A DNA stretch of 15,742 nucleotides from Candidatus Methanovirga meridionalis (lineage in GTDB: Archaea > Methanobacteriota > Methanobacteria > Methanobacteriales > Methanobacteriaceae). Numbering within the stretch: the stretch's first letter is position 1; the number at the start of each line of letters is the position of its first letter. A program made the position numbers and the translations under genes. Below the pieces are notes generated by a model that worked only from the letters and a program-made list of their open reading frames with translations, was not told the DNA's origin and made no database searches. Of the stretch, positions 1-6,851 are shown one piece after another. The stretch covers positions 1 through 15,742 of the forward strand of contig JAITPS010000034.1 in the NCBI GenBank assembly GCA_031289325.1. The letters are read 5' to 3'.

Positions 1-400
1 ATTTATTCATTTAAAATTTATTCATTTAAAATTTATTCATTTAAAATTTATTCAATTGAAATTTATTTATTTAAAATTAAATAATTTAATAAAAAAGTTT
101 ATTATTTAAAGTTTATTCATTTAAAATTTATTCATTTAAAATTTATTTATTTAAAATTTATTCATTTAAAATTTATTTATTTAAAATTTATTCAATTGAA
201 ATTTATTTATTTAAAATTTATTCATTTAAAATTTATTCATTTAAAATTTATTCATTTAATATTTATTCAATTAAAATTTATTTATTTAAAATTTATTTAT
301 TTAAAATTTATTCATTTAAAATTTATTTATTTAAAATTTATTCAATTGAAATTTATTTATTTAAAATTAAATAATTTAATAAAAAAGTTTATTATTTAAA
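1..400. repeat. 15-bp tandem array with higher-order structure
   Basis: Twenty-two 15-bp units, mostly ATTTATTCATTTAAA with variants ATTTATTTATTTAAA and ATTTATTCAATTGAA, sit at 1-75 and 111-365. Each block ends in the same 35-bp segment (76-110 and 366-400) containing AATAATTTAATAAAAAAG. The shared cassette of one CAATTGAA unit, one TTATTTAAA unit and the 35-bp segment (46-110 and 336-400) recurs in modified form at 501-570. The array therefore has a repeat-within-repeat organisation and begins outside the window. Because 15 is a multiple of 3, one frame stays open and encodes a meaningless LKFIH repeat. The array lies inside a diverged copy of the dispersed element described at 9500. Confidence 0.95.
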
Positions 401-866
401 ATTTAAAATTGTAGATTTTTATAAACTAATATTTGAAATTTATTTATTTAAAATTTATTCAATTAAAATTTATTTATTTAAGATTTATTTAAGATTTATT
501 TAAGATTTATTCAATTGAAATTTATTTATTTAAAATTAAATAATTTAATTAAAGAATTTATTATTTAAAATTTAAGAATTATTTAAAATTTAAGAATTAT
601 TTAGAATTTAAGAACTTTTCCATAAGGACTATTTTCCATAAGGACTATAATATAAATAAATAATAAATAATTTTAATTTAATATTTTTTAATAATTATTT
701 ATTTTTAAAAAAGTTTATTTTTAAAAAAGTCATTTATTAAAAATTTTATCTTAATCACTATAATTTAACAAAAATTAATCATTTTAAAATTTAAGAACTT
801 TCTATAATGACAATATTCCTAAAAATAATTCTCATTAAAAAAAATAATTAACTAAAAGGAAAAAAT
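401..866. repeat. Composite of dispersed-element pieces upstream of the hydrogenase genes
   Basis: No gene is visible here. At 401-430 is the 30-bp module (TAGATTTTTATAAACTAAT) also found at about 12931-12950 and amplified at 15121-15240. An 18-bp unit is repeated three times (563-580, 581-598, 599-616), the last ending in TTAAGAACTT (608-617). A 16-bp unit TTTTCCATAAGGACTA then follows twice without change (616-631, 632-647). From about 650 to 748 the sequence matches the opposite (left) part of the element in reverse orientation; compare 15660-15742 and 15260-15347. A further right-end fragment, TTAAGAACTT at 791-800, lies 66 bp before the hydrogenase start. Confidence 0.8.
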
Positions 867-1316
867 ATGTTTCAAGCTCTTAAAGATATTGTAAGAAAAA
901 GTTCAATTCATGTTTGTATTGTAAACTGTGGAGGATGTAATGGATGTGATGTTGAATTAGTTGCATTGTTTTCTCCAAGATATGATATCGAACAATATGG
1001 CATATATATCCACAATAATCCTCGTGAAGCAGATGTTGTTTTGATTACTGGTGCAGTTACTGATCAATGGGTAGATAATATAAAAAGAATATACAGTAAA
1101 GTTCCTGAACCAAAAATTGTGGCTTGTGTTGGAAACTGTCCAGTGTCTGGGGATGTTTTTAATCAAGAAGGAGGAAGGGTTCATCCTCCTGTTTCTGATT
1201 TTATACCCGTTGCAGCAGAAATATCTGGTTGCCCTCCAAGACCAAGTGAAATATTGGAAGCTATTCTATCCGTTGCTCCTAATGCAATTGCAAGTCGTGG
1301 GAGGGAAAAAGAATGA
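867..1316 (+). CDS. ehbM: Energy-converting [NiFe]-hydrogenase small subunit (EhbM-like)
   Basis: A 149-residue NuoB/[NiFe]-hydrogenase small-subunit protein, the usual size for the Eha/Ehb group 4 enzymes. It should carry the single [4Fe-4S] cluster that passes electrons between the NiFe site and ferredoxin. Cluster ligands are visible: C24 and C27 in CGGCNGC, C91 in GNCPVSG and C122 in GCPPRP. The start at 867 has an AAAGGA ribosome site six bases upstream. The stop overlaps the start of the large subunit by four bases, so the two are translationally coupled. In Methanobacteriales this pair normally sits inside a long eha or ehb operon with membrane subunits and polyferredoxin genes. Here only repeats precede it. 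Assignment to Ehb rather than Eha (where it would be EhaN) is from remembered sequence character such as the NNPREADV stretch, and is less certain than the family. Confidence 0.85.
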   Translation: MFQALKDIVRKSSIHVCIVNCGGCNGCDVELVALFSPRYDIEQYGIYIHNNPREADVVLITGAVTDQWVDNIKRIYSKVPEPKIVACVGNCPVSGDVFNQEGGRVHPPVSDFIPVAAEISGCPPRPSEILEAILSVAPNAIASRGREKE

Positions 1317-2431
1317 TACTGCCTATTGGACCTGTTCATCCAGGTTTAAAAGAACCATTACGATTAAAACTTAAAACTAAAGGTGAAAAAGTTCTTGATG
1401 CTAAAATTGATTATGGTTATGTTCATAGAGGAATAGAAAAAATCATGGAGGGTAAAACATGGCAAAAATGTATTTATTTAGCTGAAAGAATATGTGGAAT
1501 TTGTTCTTATGAACATACACAAACATTTGCTGAAACACTTGAAAAAATATCTGAGGTTAGAGTTCCATTAAGAGCAGAATTTCTAAGAGTCATTACAAAT
1601 GAATTAGATAGGATTCAGAGCCATTATTTAGCTAATTCAACATATTTTAAAGCAATTGAACATGAAACATTTTTTATGTATATGTTATCTCAAAGAGAAC
1701 ATGCGATGGATGCTATTGAACTTCTAACAGGTAATAGAGTTAATATGGGTTGGAATGTAGTTGGTGGAGTTAAAATGGATGCTAAAGAAATCCATTTTAA
1801 ACAAATACTTGAAAAACTTGAATCAATAGAAAAAAATCATGATAGATATGTTGGAATATTTGAAAACGGACCTCTTGTAGGATTAAGATCAAAAAAAGTA
1901 GGGAGAATGACCAAAGAGGAAGCTTTAAAAGGAAGAGCTGTGGGACCTATAGGGCGAGCATCTGGCTTAAAACATGACTTAAGAGAAAATCATCATACTT
2001 ACCGTGATAATTTAGAATTTAAACCTATTTGGAGAAAAGAAGGGGACAATTTTGCAAGAACTATGAATAGATTTAATGAAATACCACAGTCAATTGATTT
2101 AATTAGACAAGCTATTGAAAACATTCCAGAAGGAGATATTAGAACTGATGTTGAGATTGGTACAGGATATGGTGAATGGAGAAATGAAGCACCACGAGGT
2201 GAAGTTTTATATATGATTGAAACCAATGGAAATTTAATAAAACATATTTCAATCAGAACACCGAGTATTATGAATATTGATTCATGTGCAAAATACATGT
2301 TAAAAGATGTTGCAACTGTATCAGATGCTGTTGCAACCTATGCCACATCTGATCCATGTATCGCCTGTGCTGAAAGAGTAGCTATTTTAGATGTTGATAG
2401 TAAAGAATATAACACATATAAACTTTTCTAA
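1313..2431 (+). CDS. ehbN: Energy-converting [NiFe]-hydrogenase large subunit (EhbN-like)
   Basis: A 372-residue catalytic subunit of the complex I 49-kDa / [NiFe]-hydrogenase large-subunit family. All four nickel-ligand cysteines are present: RICGIC (C61, C64) near the N-terminus and DPCIACAER (C349, C352) near the C-terminus, so it should be a true hydrogenase rather than a quinone-type homologue. Family-typical stretches include GYVHRGIEKIMEG, NELDRIQSHYLANS, GNRVNMGWNVVGG and YGEWRNEAPRGE. The ribosome site GGGAGG lies in the end of the preceding gene, overlapped at 1313-1316. Group 4 enzymes of this type use the membrane ion gradient to reduce low-potential ferredoxin with H2, for anabolic CO2 fixation (Ehb) or methanogenesis (Eha). 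No membrane subunit follows; a terminator-like hairpin and a convergent gene do. EhaO is the alternative name. Confidence 0.87.
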   Translation: MILPIGPVHPGLKEPLRLKLKTKGEKVLDAKIDYGYVHRGIEKIMEGKTWQKCIYLAERICGICSYEHTQTFAETLEKISEVRVPLRAEFLRVITNELDRIQSHYLANSTYFKAIEHETFFMYMLSQREHAMDAIELLTGNRVNMGWNVVGGVKMDAKEIHFKQILEKLESIEKNHDRYVGIFENGPLVGLRSKKVGRMTKEEALKGRAVGPIGRASGLKHDLRENHHTYRDNLEFKPIWRKEGDNFARTMNRFNEIPQSIDLIRQAIENIPEGDIRTDVEIGTGYGEWRNEAPRGEVLYMIETNGNLIKHISIRTPSIMNIDSCAKYMLKDVATVSDAVATYATSDPCIACAERVAILDVDSKEYNTYKLF

Positions 2432-2467
2432 GAAACAAAATCATGTATTTTAAAAAATTGATGATAT

Positions 2468-2488
2468 AAACCTTTGTAGAGGTTTTTT
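2468..2488 (+). terminator. Hairpin plus T-run after the hydrogenase genes
   Basis: AAACCT (2468-2473) and AGGTTT (2480-2485) form a six-pair stem around TTGTAG, ending in a run of six T (2483-2488). It lies 36 bases after the large-subunit stop and before the convergent glycosylase. Archaeal termination needs mainly the T-run, so the stem may be incidental. Confidence 0.55.
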
Positions 2489-2506
2489 AAAACTTATAGT
2501 TAATAG

Positions 2507-3463
2507 CTATTTATTCTTTGGTTTTAATTTACTCATTAATCCTGATTTTCTTGCATAATGGAATAAATAGAGTTGTGTGTAACCAGCATATTTTTTAAAC
2601 TTTTCCATTCCAAATTCTCTCACTTTTTCTACCTTAATATCTTCTCCATCAAAGTATAAATGTGAAATTATTCTTTTTATCCAAATATCAGAAGGAAAAG
2701 CTTCCATAAAACCATAGCCATATAAAAGAATGCAATCAGCTACCTTAGAACCAACTCCTGGAATTTTAATAAGGGTTTCAAATGCTTCATCATATTTCAT
2801 ATATTTAATATCCAATGGATTAAGTTTTGATGCGAATATTTCACTTGATTTCTTTACATAAGATGCTCTATAGCCAAGACCACAAGCTTTAAGATTATTA
2901 ATACAATCTTCAATCATTTCTTTATTGTAAGCTTCACTCTCAGCTATTTCATCCTCATAAACATTAGATAAAATTTTAGGGATTGGAAAGGTATAAAATG
3001 TACCTGAAGGAAAATCATATCCTTTTCCCCATTTAGACGAAATAGTATCTATAGATTTGGTCCATCTAATAATTGAATTGTTAGCCGATGATATAGATGA
3101 AATAATAGATTCAAAATTGTTTTGACCTAAAAATAAACGAAGACCATTACAAAATTTAATGGTTGGTTTGAGTTTTTCATCTTTTGATAAAAATTTATAA
3201 AATTTGTTTAAATCAAAATTTAAATCATATATTTTAGCTATTTCATCACAAATCATTTTTTCATTAATATTTTGGTTATTGTTTACTGTTTCATAATTAG
3301 TTTCAAGATAATCCAAGCTATTTTGAGACACTTTTAGAAGAATTGGAATTTCATTTATTAAACTTAGACCACAATATTCGTCACCTATTAATTTCCAAGG
3401 AGCTTGCGAAGTTTGTCCAGATTCTTGAGTGAGTTTAAGGTTAATTTTATAGTTTAATTTCAT
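2507..3463 (-). CDS. ogg: 8-oxoguanine DNA glycosylase, Ogg1 type
   Basis: Base-excision repair enzyme that removes 8-oxoguanine and nicks the abasic site. From the ATG at 3463 the protein has 318 residues: an OGG N-terminal domain opening with LTQESGQTSQAPW, then a helix-hairpin-helix/GPD domain. The hallmark is IPGVGSKVADCILL, whose lysine (K240 in this numbering) aligns with catalytic K249 of human OGG1, followed by the conserved aspartate (D259) in FPSDIWIKRI. The C-terminus AGYTQLYLFHYARK is typical of archaeal and clostridial members. An in-frame GTG at 3508 would add 15 residues (FFQYQYYIQ...) that do not belong to the fold, and the TATA-like sequence at 3482-3489 lies inside that extension, so the ATG at 3463 is preferred. 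It is convergent with the hydrogenase and shows no operon partner. Confidence 0.88.
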   Translation of the reverse strand: MKLNYKINLKLTQESGQTSQAPWKLIGDEYCGLSLINEIPILLKVSQNSLDYLETNYETVNNNQNINEKMICDEIAKIYDLNFDLNKFYKFLSKDEKLKPTIKFCNGLRLFLGQNNFESIISSISSANNSIIRWTKSIDTISSKWGKGYDFPSGTFYTFPIPKILSNVYEDEIAESEAYNKEMIEDCINNLKACGLGYRASYVKKSSEIFASKLNPLDIKYMKYDEAFETLIKIPGVGSKVADCILLYGYGFMEAFPSDIWIKRIISHLYFDGEDIKVEKVREFGMEKFKKYAGYTQLYLFHYARKSGLMSKLKPKNK

Positions 3464-3481
3464 TTTAAACACTAAATGTTG

Positions 3482-3489
3482 TATATAAT
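3482..3489 (-). promoter_or_regulatory. TATA-like box for the glycosylase gene
   Basis: On the minus strand TTATATA reads about 22-26 bases before the ATG at 3463. With normal archaeal TATA-to-start spacing the transcript would begin at or next to the ATG, giving a leaderless message; there is no ribosome-binding site before that ATG, which agrees. Called from position and composition only, in an AT-rich background. Confidence 0.4.
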
Positions 3490-3592
3490 ACTGATACTGA
3501 AAAAACACATGAATTAAGTGATATTAAGGTTTGATAAGTTGATGAGATTGTGAATAAGGAGAAATTGTGAATTATTTTAAAGGAGCTATTAA

Positions 3593-3655
3593 ATGAATAA
3601 TAATAATCGGTTTTATAGCTTTCAATTTGGTTTAAGAGCTACTAAAATGAATTAA
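3593..3655 (+). CDS. Possible 20-residue small ORF with a good ribosome site
   Basis: ATG at 3593 is preceded by AAAGGAG with a seven-base gap, among the better ribosome sites in the window. The reading frame gives MNNNNRFYSFQFGLRATKMN and then stops. The product matches nothing I recognise. It lies alone between the glycosylase and the binding-protein gene, followed by the hairpin at 3672. It could be a real micropeptide, a remnant, or chance. Confidence 0.2.
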   Translation: MNNNNRFYSFQFGLRATKMN

Positions 3656-3671
3656 ATAATATTGGATGAAA

Positions 3672-3715
3672 GTTAAAGCCCATAAATGGACTTTAACAAT
3701 ACAATGGACTTTAAC
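3672..3715. repeat. Near-perfect hairpin with a third copy of one arm
   Basis: GTTAAAGCCCAT (3672-3683) and ATGGACTTTAAC (3686-3697) pair at 11 of 12 positions around a two-base centre. The right arm with one more base, AATGGACTTTAAC, is repeated at 3703-3715. The structure lies just beyond the stop of the minus-strand binding-protein gene, after a T-rich stretch on that strand (about 3723-3731). It is probably part of that gene's 3' end; a protein-binding site is also possible. Confidence 0.6.
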
Positions 3716-3733
3716 AAAATAATGAAAAAAATT

Positions 3734-4822
3734 CTAAGTTAAGTTAACACCATCTGGAGCTGATGATTTTAAAATATTTGAAAGGTCATCATCAGTTAAA
3801 TCATAATGGAAGAAATTAGTATAGAACTCTTTAATATCTTTTTTAAGATCCAAATCCTTAACTTGTTCACCATAAACAACTTTTAAAGCCCATGGAATAC
3901 CAACAATCATATTAGAACCTGGAGGCATGTCAAACCAATTAAGTGGATCGTTTGGAGCTAAATAAACTTGCTTATTTTTAACAGCATTAATATCACTCCA
4001 TTGGGAATTATTGTAAATATTTTCAAAGAAGTTTTTATTTGTTGTTATGATAGTATCTGGATTCCATTGAATTACTTGTTCAACAGAAACTGTGGTTGTT
4101 TCAGTACTTAAATTTGTATCAGCTACATTTTTAGCACCGATAATGTCTAATACTTGTGCATGTTCACTACCTGGTGGTGATGTGGTTAATCCATTTTCGC
4201 CTTGAGCATAGTAAACTTTCTTAGGGTTGTCTTTCATTTGATTTTTAGTTTTTTCACCTAAACTTAAGTATTTATTCAATGTGTCTTTGAGTTTGTTGGT
4301 TGTTGATTCAGCATGTAAGATTTTGCCTAAGAAATCATAGGTTTTGTTAATGTTGGTTAAGTTAGCTGTTTCTGGAACAGCGACAACAGGAATTGTTGAA
4401 AACTTATTTAAGATTAAATTTAAATCATCCTCTACAACTTTACCATCTCTAACACGAGGACTATCAATTATAAACGATGGATGTAAAGCTAATAATTCTT
4501 CATCATTACCAGTGCCTTTACCATGCCAAGCACCAATAGCTGGAAGCTGTCTATATGTATCATTAACATACTTGGTATTATTATTAAATCCACTGCTGAG
4601 AGCAGCGAGTTTATCTGGAGCAATCATATATATTAATGATGTGAGTGGACTGGATGTTGATACTATTTTATCAAAGTTTGAAGGAATCGTCACATTTCTT
4701 CCAACCATATCCTCAACAGTTACATTACCACTAAATGTTCCTAATGGATTTATTGTAAAAAATCCAGCAGCGACAATCAACACAATTCCAATCGCAATAA
4801 TAGCTATGTTTTGTTTTTTCAT
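3734..4822 (-). CDS. Metal-chelate ABC transporter substrate-binding protein (FecB/BtuF-type)
   Basis: A 362-residue extracytoplasmic binding protein of the periplasmic-binding-protein 2 (PF01497-like) family that delivers iron-siderophore, haem, cobalamin or other chelated metal to a FecCD permease. Residues 5-24 are an uncleaved-looking hydrophobic anchor without a lipobox cysteine. Then come the N-lobe start VEDMVGRNVTIPSNFDKIVS, the central YAQGENGLTTSPPGSEHAQV, SVEQVIQWNPDTII, and the C-lobe PLNWFDMPPGSNMIVGIPW. About nine N-x-S/T sequons fit an exported, glycosylated archaeal protein. The ATG at 4822 has GAGGTGAT five bases upstream; an in-frame GTG at 4831 lies inside that site and is rejected. 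Its permease and ATPase are encoded divergently at 6852-8725, beyond an inserted element. The ligand cannot be told; some relatives take molybdate or nickel complexes. Confidence 0.85.
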   Translation of the reverse strand: MKKQNIAIIAIGIVLIVAAGFFTINPLGTFSGNVTVEDMVGRNVTIPSNFDKIVSTSSPLTSLIYMIAPDKLAALSSGFNNNTKYVNDTYRQLPAIGAWHGKGTGNDEELLALHPSFIIDSPRVRDGKVVEDDLNLILNKFSTIPVVAVPETANLTNINKTYDFLGKILHAESTTNKLKDTLNKYLSLGEKTKNQMKDNPKKVYYAQGENGLTTSPPGSEHAQVLDIIGAKNVADTNLSTETTTVSVEQVIQWNPDTIITTNKNFFENIYNNSQWSDINAVKNKQVYLAPNDPLNWFDMPPGSNMIVGIPWALKVVYGEQVKDLDLKKDIKEFYTNFFHYDLTDDDLSNILKSSAPDGVNLT

Positions 4823-4826
4823 TCTA

Positions 4827-4834
4827 ATCACCTC
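4827..4834 (-). promoter_or_regulatory. Ribosome-binding site that fixes the binding-protein start
   Basis: GAGGTGAT on the minus strand, complementary to the 16S 3' end, is spaced five bases from the ATG at 4822. It overlaps the alternative GTG at 4831 and so rules that longer start out. Confidence 0.8.
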
Positions 4835-5190
4835 TATAAATATAGTTTTTTCTTTTATTTACATATTTTATTGCACATACTTACTTTAAGTTTTTTTTAA
4901 GCATGTGAAAGGCACCCATAATTCTTTATGACATATTTTTTTATCTCAAAAATTATGAATCAGTATAAAAAAAAATTTTAAAATGAAAAAATTTTAAAAT
5001 GAATATTTTTATACATAGTCATACATTAAATTTTCATAGTATATAAAATGATTGATTTTAAATTCAACACCAAAACTCAATAAACACCAATTAATTAATT
5101 AAATATTAGTTAAAAAAAAGTTTAATTAAAAATAAAGTATAGAATAAAACTATATAAACATAAAATAATCAATGCTAACATAAAATAATC
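4835..5190. other. Non-coding upstream region of the binding-protein gene
   Basis: No gene. It should hold the minus-strand promoter, but several AT-rich candidates compete (for example around 4855-4870) and none stands out. At its right edge is a 20-bp unit, AACATAAAATAATCAATGCT, present twice in tandem without change (5157-5176 and 5177-5196). The second copy runs into the left end of the insertion sequence. Confidence 0.6.
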
Positions 5191-5196
5191 AATGCT
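5157..5196. repeat. 20-bp perfect tandem duplication at the IS left edge
   Basis: Two identical copies of AACATAAAATAATCAATGCT. The last six bases of the second copy, AATGCT, are also the first six of the insertion sequence's inverted repeat, so the duplication overlaps the element border. It is not a target-site duplication, because the right flank lacks a matching copy. Confidence 0.85.
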
Positions 5197-6693
5197 GTCA
5201 ACTTAAGAATTTATCCTTTTAAACCTATTAAATGAAAGTTTTATATAGTATTTAGTTATTAATACTATATTATACAATTATTTTGAGGGTTGATTTTTAT
5301 GTTGAGTTGTTTTGATAGAGAGTTATGGGTATTCATGTTGATTTGAAAAGTAGTAAAATTTTTGGTAATGGAAGACTGAAATTTAATTCTTTTATCAGAA
5401 ATAGGAAATTAAATTTTGTGGATATGTTGTGGTTGATACTTTATAGAAGAGATTTGAGTTTATCCTTGGATTTGCATGGCTATTGCAAAATAAAAAAGAT
5501 TACAAGAGTGATAAAGTAGACATTTTCCAAAGCTCGAAAAAATATTGATCCATAAGCATTCAAAATTTTGAATTTCAAATATTTAAAGCAGATATATGAT
5601 AATACTATGTATAAAACTTTCATGGACTACATTCTTTTAGTCATTGATGATTGTAATCTGAATTTGTTGAATGATAAAACTTAGTGGAGAATTATGGTGG
5701 AGTCACAAATAAAAATGGTGTTATTGTTCGTGTTAAGGCTTTAACCAGTGGAATTTATGACTGTTTAAATAATACTGATGATTTGATTTTAAAATAGCAC
5801 CATTATGAAACAAGTGAGAAAGAACTCACAATAAAAAACATAAAAGAAGACAAAATATTATTTAAAAACAAACCAGTGATTATCATGTTTGATAGATGAT
5901 ACCCCATCATTGAACTATTCCATTACTTAATGAAAAAAAGAGTTAAATTTTTATTCAGAATCAGAAAAGATGCATATAAAAAAGACTAATGAAAACAAAT
6001 GATGAATTCATTGATTTTAAAATGACTAAAAATAGGATCAATCGTATTGAGAATGAACAAATTAAAAAGGAGCTATTAAAAATCAAAGGAATCAGTTTAA
6101 GAATAACAAAGGTTAAATTATCAACAAGAGAAGAAGAACATTTAATAAGTAATTTATCCACAAATGAAGTGGACTACAATCAAATAAAAGGATTTATATG
6201 CTAAAAGATGGGAAATAGAAAAATCTTTCGATGTTTTAAAAAATAAGCTTAATATCGAAAATATCATTGGATGTTCAAAATTAACAGTAGAACAAGATTT
6301 TCACTCATAAATATTAATTTATAACATCCTACAAGATATAAAAAACGAAACCGATCAGAATATTAAGGACAATAAAAAAAATAAACAATTAAAATATGAA
6401 TATAAATCAAACATGAACATACTGGTAGGTCTTTATAAAAGCGACATCACAGATATAATGCTTGAACTCTCGTTAGATAAGAAAAAACAAAAATTAAACT
6501 ATGATTGAAGAAATGAAAAAAAATTTAATACATATTATAGATGATAGGTATTTTGAAAGAATTAAACAAAAATAAACCTAAATATGTTCCAAACTTAAGT
6601 AGGAACTTTTAAAACACGAACATACTCCAATTCAAAGGCAAGAATATGACTAATTTTACAGTAAATTGACTCATTCCTTAAGTTGACAGCATT
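5191..6693 (+). mobile_element. Decayed IS4-type insertion sequence
   Basis: About 1.5 kb bounded by inverted repeats AATGCTGTCAACTTAAG (5191-5207) and CTTAAGTTGACAGCATT (6677-6693), a perfect 17-bp pair with partial extension inward. The interior is one degenerate transposase gene. No target-site duplication is visible on comparing the flanks (ending ATAATC on the left and starting TGGGAG on the right), so the element is old or its ends have been rearranged. It lies in the divergent gap between a binding-protein gene (minus) and its permease and ATPase genes (plus). Confidence 0.85.
5299..6653 (+). pseudogene. IS4-family DDE transposase, multiply disrupted
   Basis: Joining frames recovers an IS4-type transposase. 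The N-terminal part runs RKLNFVDMLWLILYRRDLSL, then TFSKARKNIDP-stop-AFKILN. The first catalytic Asp is in YILLVIDDCNLNLLN (codon 5646-5648). The second is in PVIIMFDR-stop-YP (5891-5893), where TGA at 5897 replaces an expected Gly codon. The third, Glu, is in YAKRWEIEKSFDVLK (6218-6220), an exact Y-2-R-3-E-6-K signature. Defects include in-frame stops near 5518, 5555, 5680, 5797, 5897 and 6307, a frameshift at about 6190 apparently from one extra G, and C-terminal shifts near 6505 and 6575. A better-preserved piece is 5989-6204. The protein cannot be made, but all three catalytic codons survive. Confidence 0.88.
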
Positions 6694-6851
6694 TGGGAGT
6701 GAATGAAAAAATCAACATTTATATATTATTGGTTATCATAATTATTATTTATATGTAGGCATTAATTTAAGAAATTTTTTAGTTTCAGAAAAAAATAATT
6801 TGTCGACCAATTTCCAACAAATGGTTTACATCGAATAGGATATGTGATTAA
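6694..6851 (+). promoter_or_regulatory. Probable promoter and leader of the permease-ATPase unit
   Basis: A TATA-like TTTATATG at about 6748-6755 would put the transcript start near 6780, leaving a leader of about 70 bases. The leader contains a short imperfect hairpin (ACCAATTT / AAATGGT, about 6813-6832). The start ATG at 6852 has only a weak site, GTGATT, close before it. The segment directly follows the insertion sequence, so the original divergent promoter region may have been altered. Confidence 0.35.

Noticed and set aside
196..399. Open frame encoding a repeated LKFIH/LKFIY protein
   Set aside because: It is created by the 15-bp tandem repeat, whose length is a multiple of three. There is no ribosome site and no fold-like composition.
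5191..5220. Shared origin of the IS inverted repeat and the dispersed element ends
   Set aside because: CTTAAGAATTTATCC resembles the reversed element end TTAAGAATTTTATC, but the match is short, AT-rich and not continued outside, so cross-mobilisation is not supported.
5989..6204. Independent 71-residue gene
   Set aside because: It is the best-preserved stretch of the decayed IS4-type transposase; the frame continues the homology on both sides through stops and a shift.
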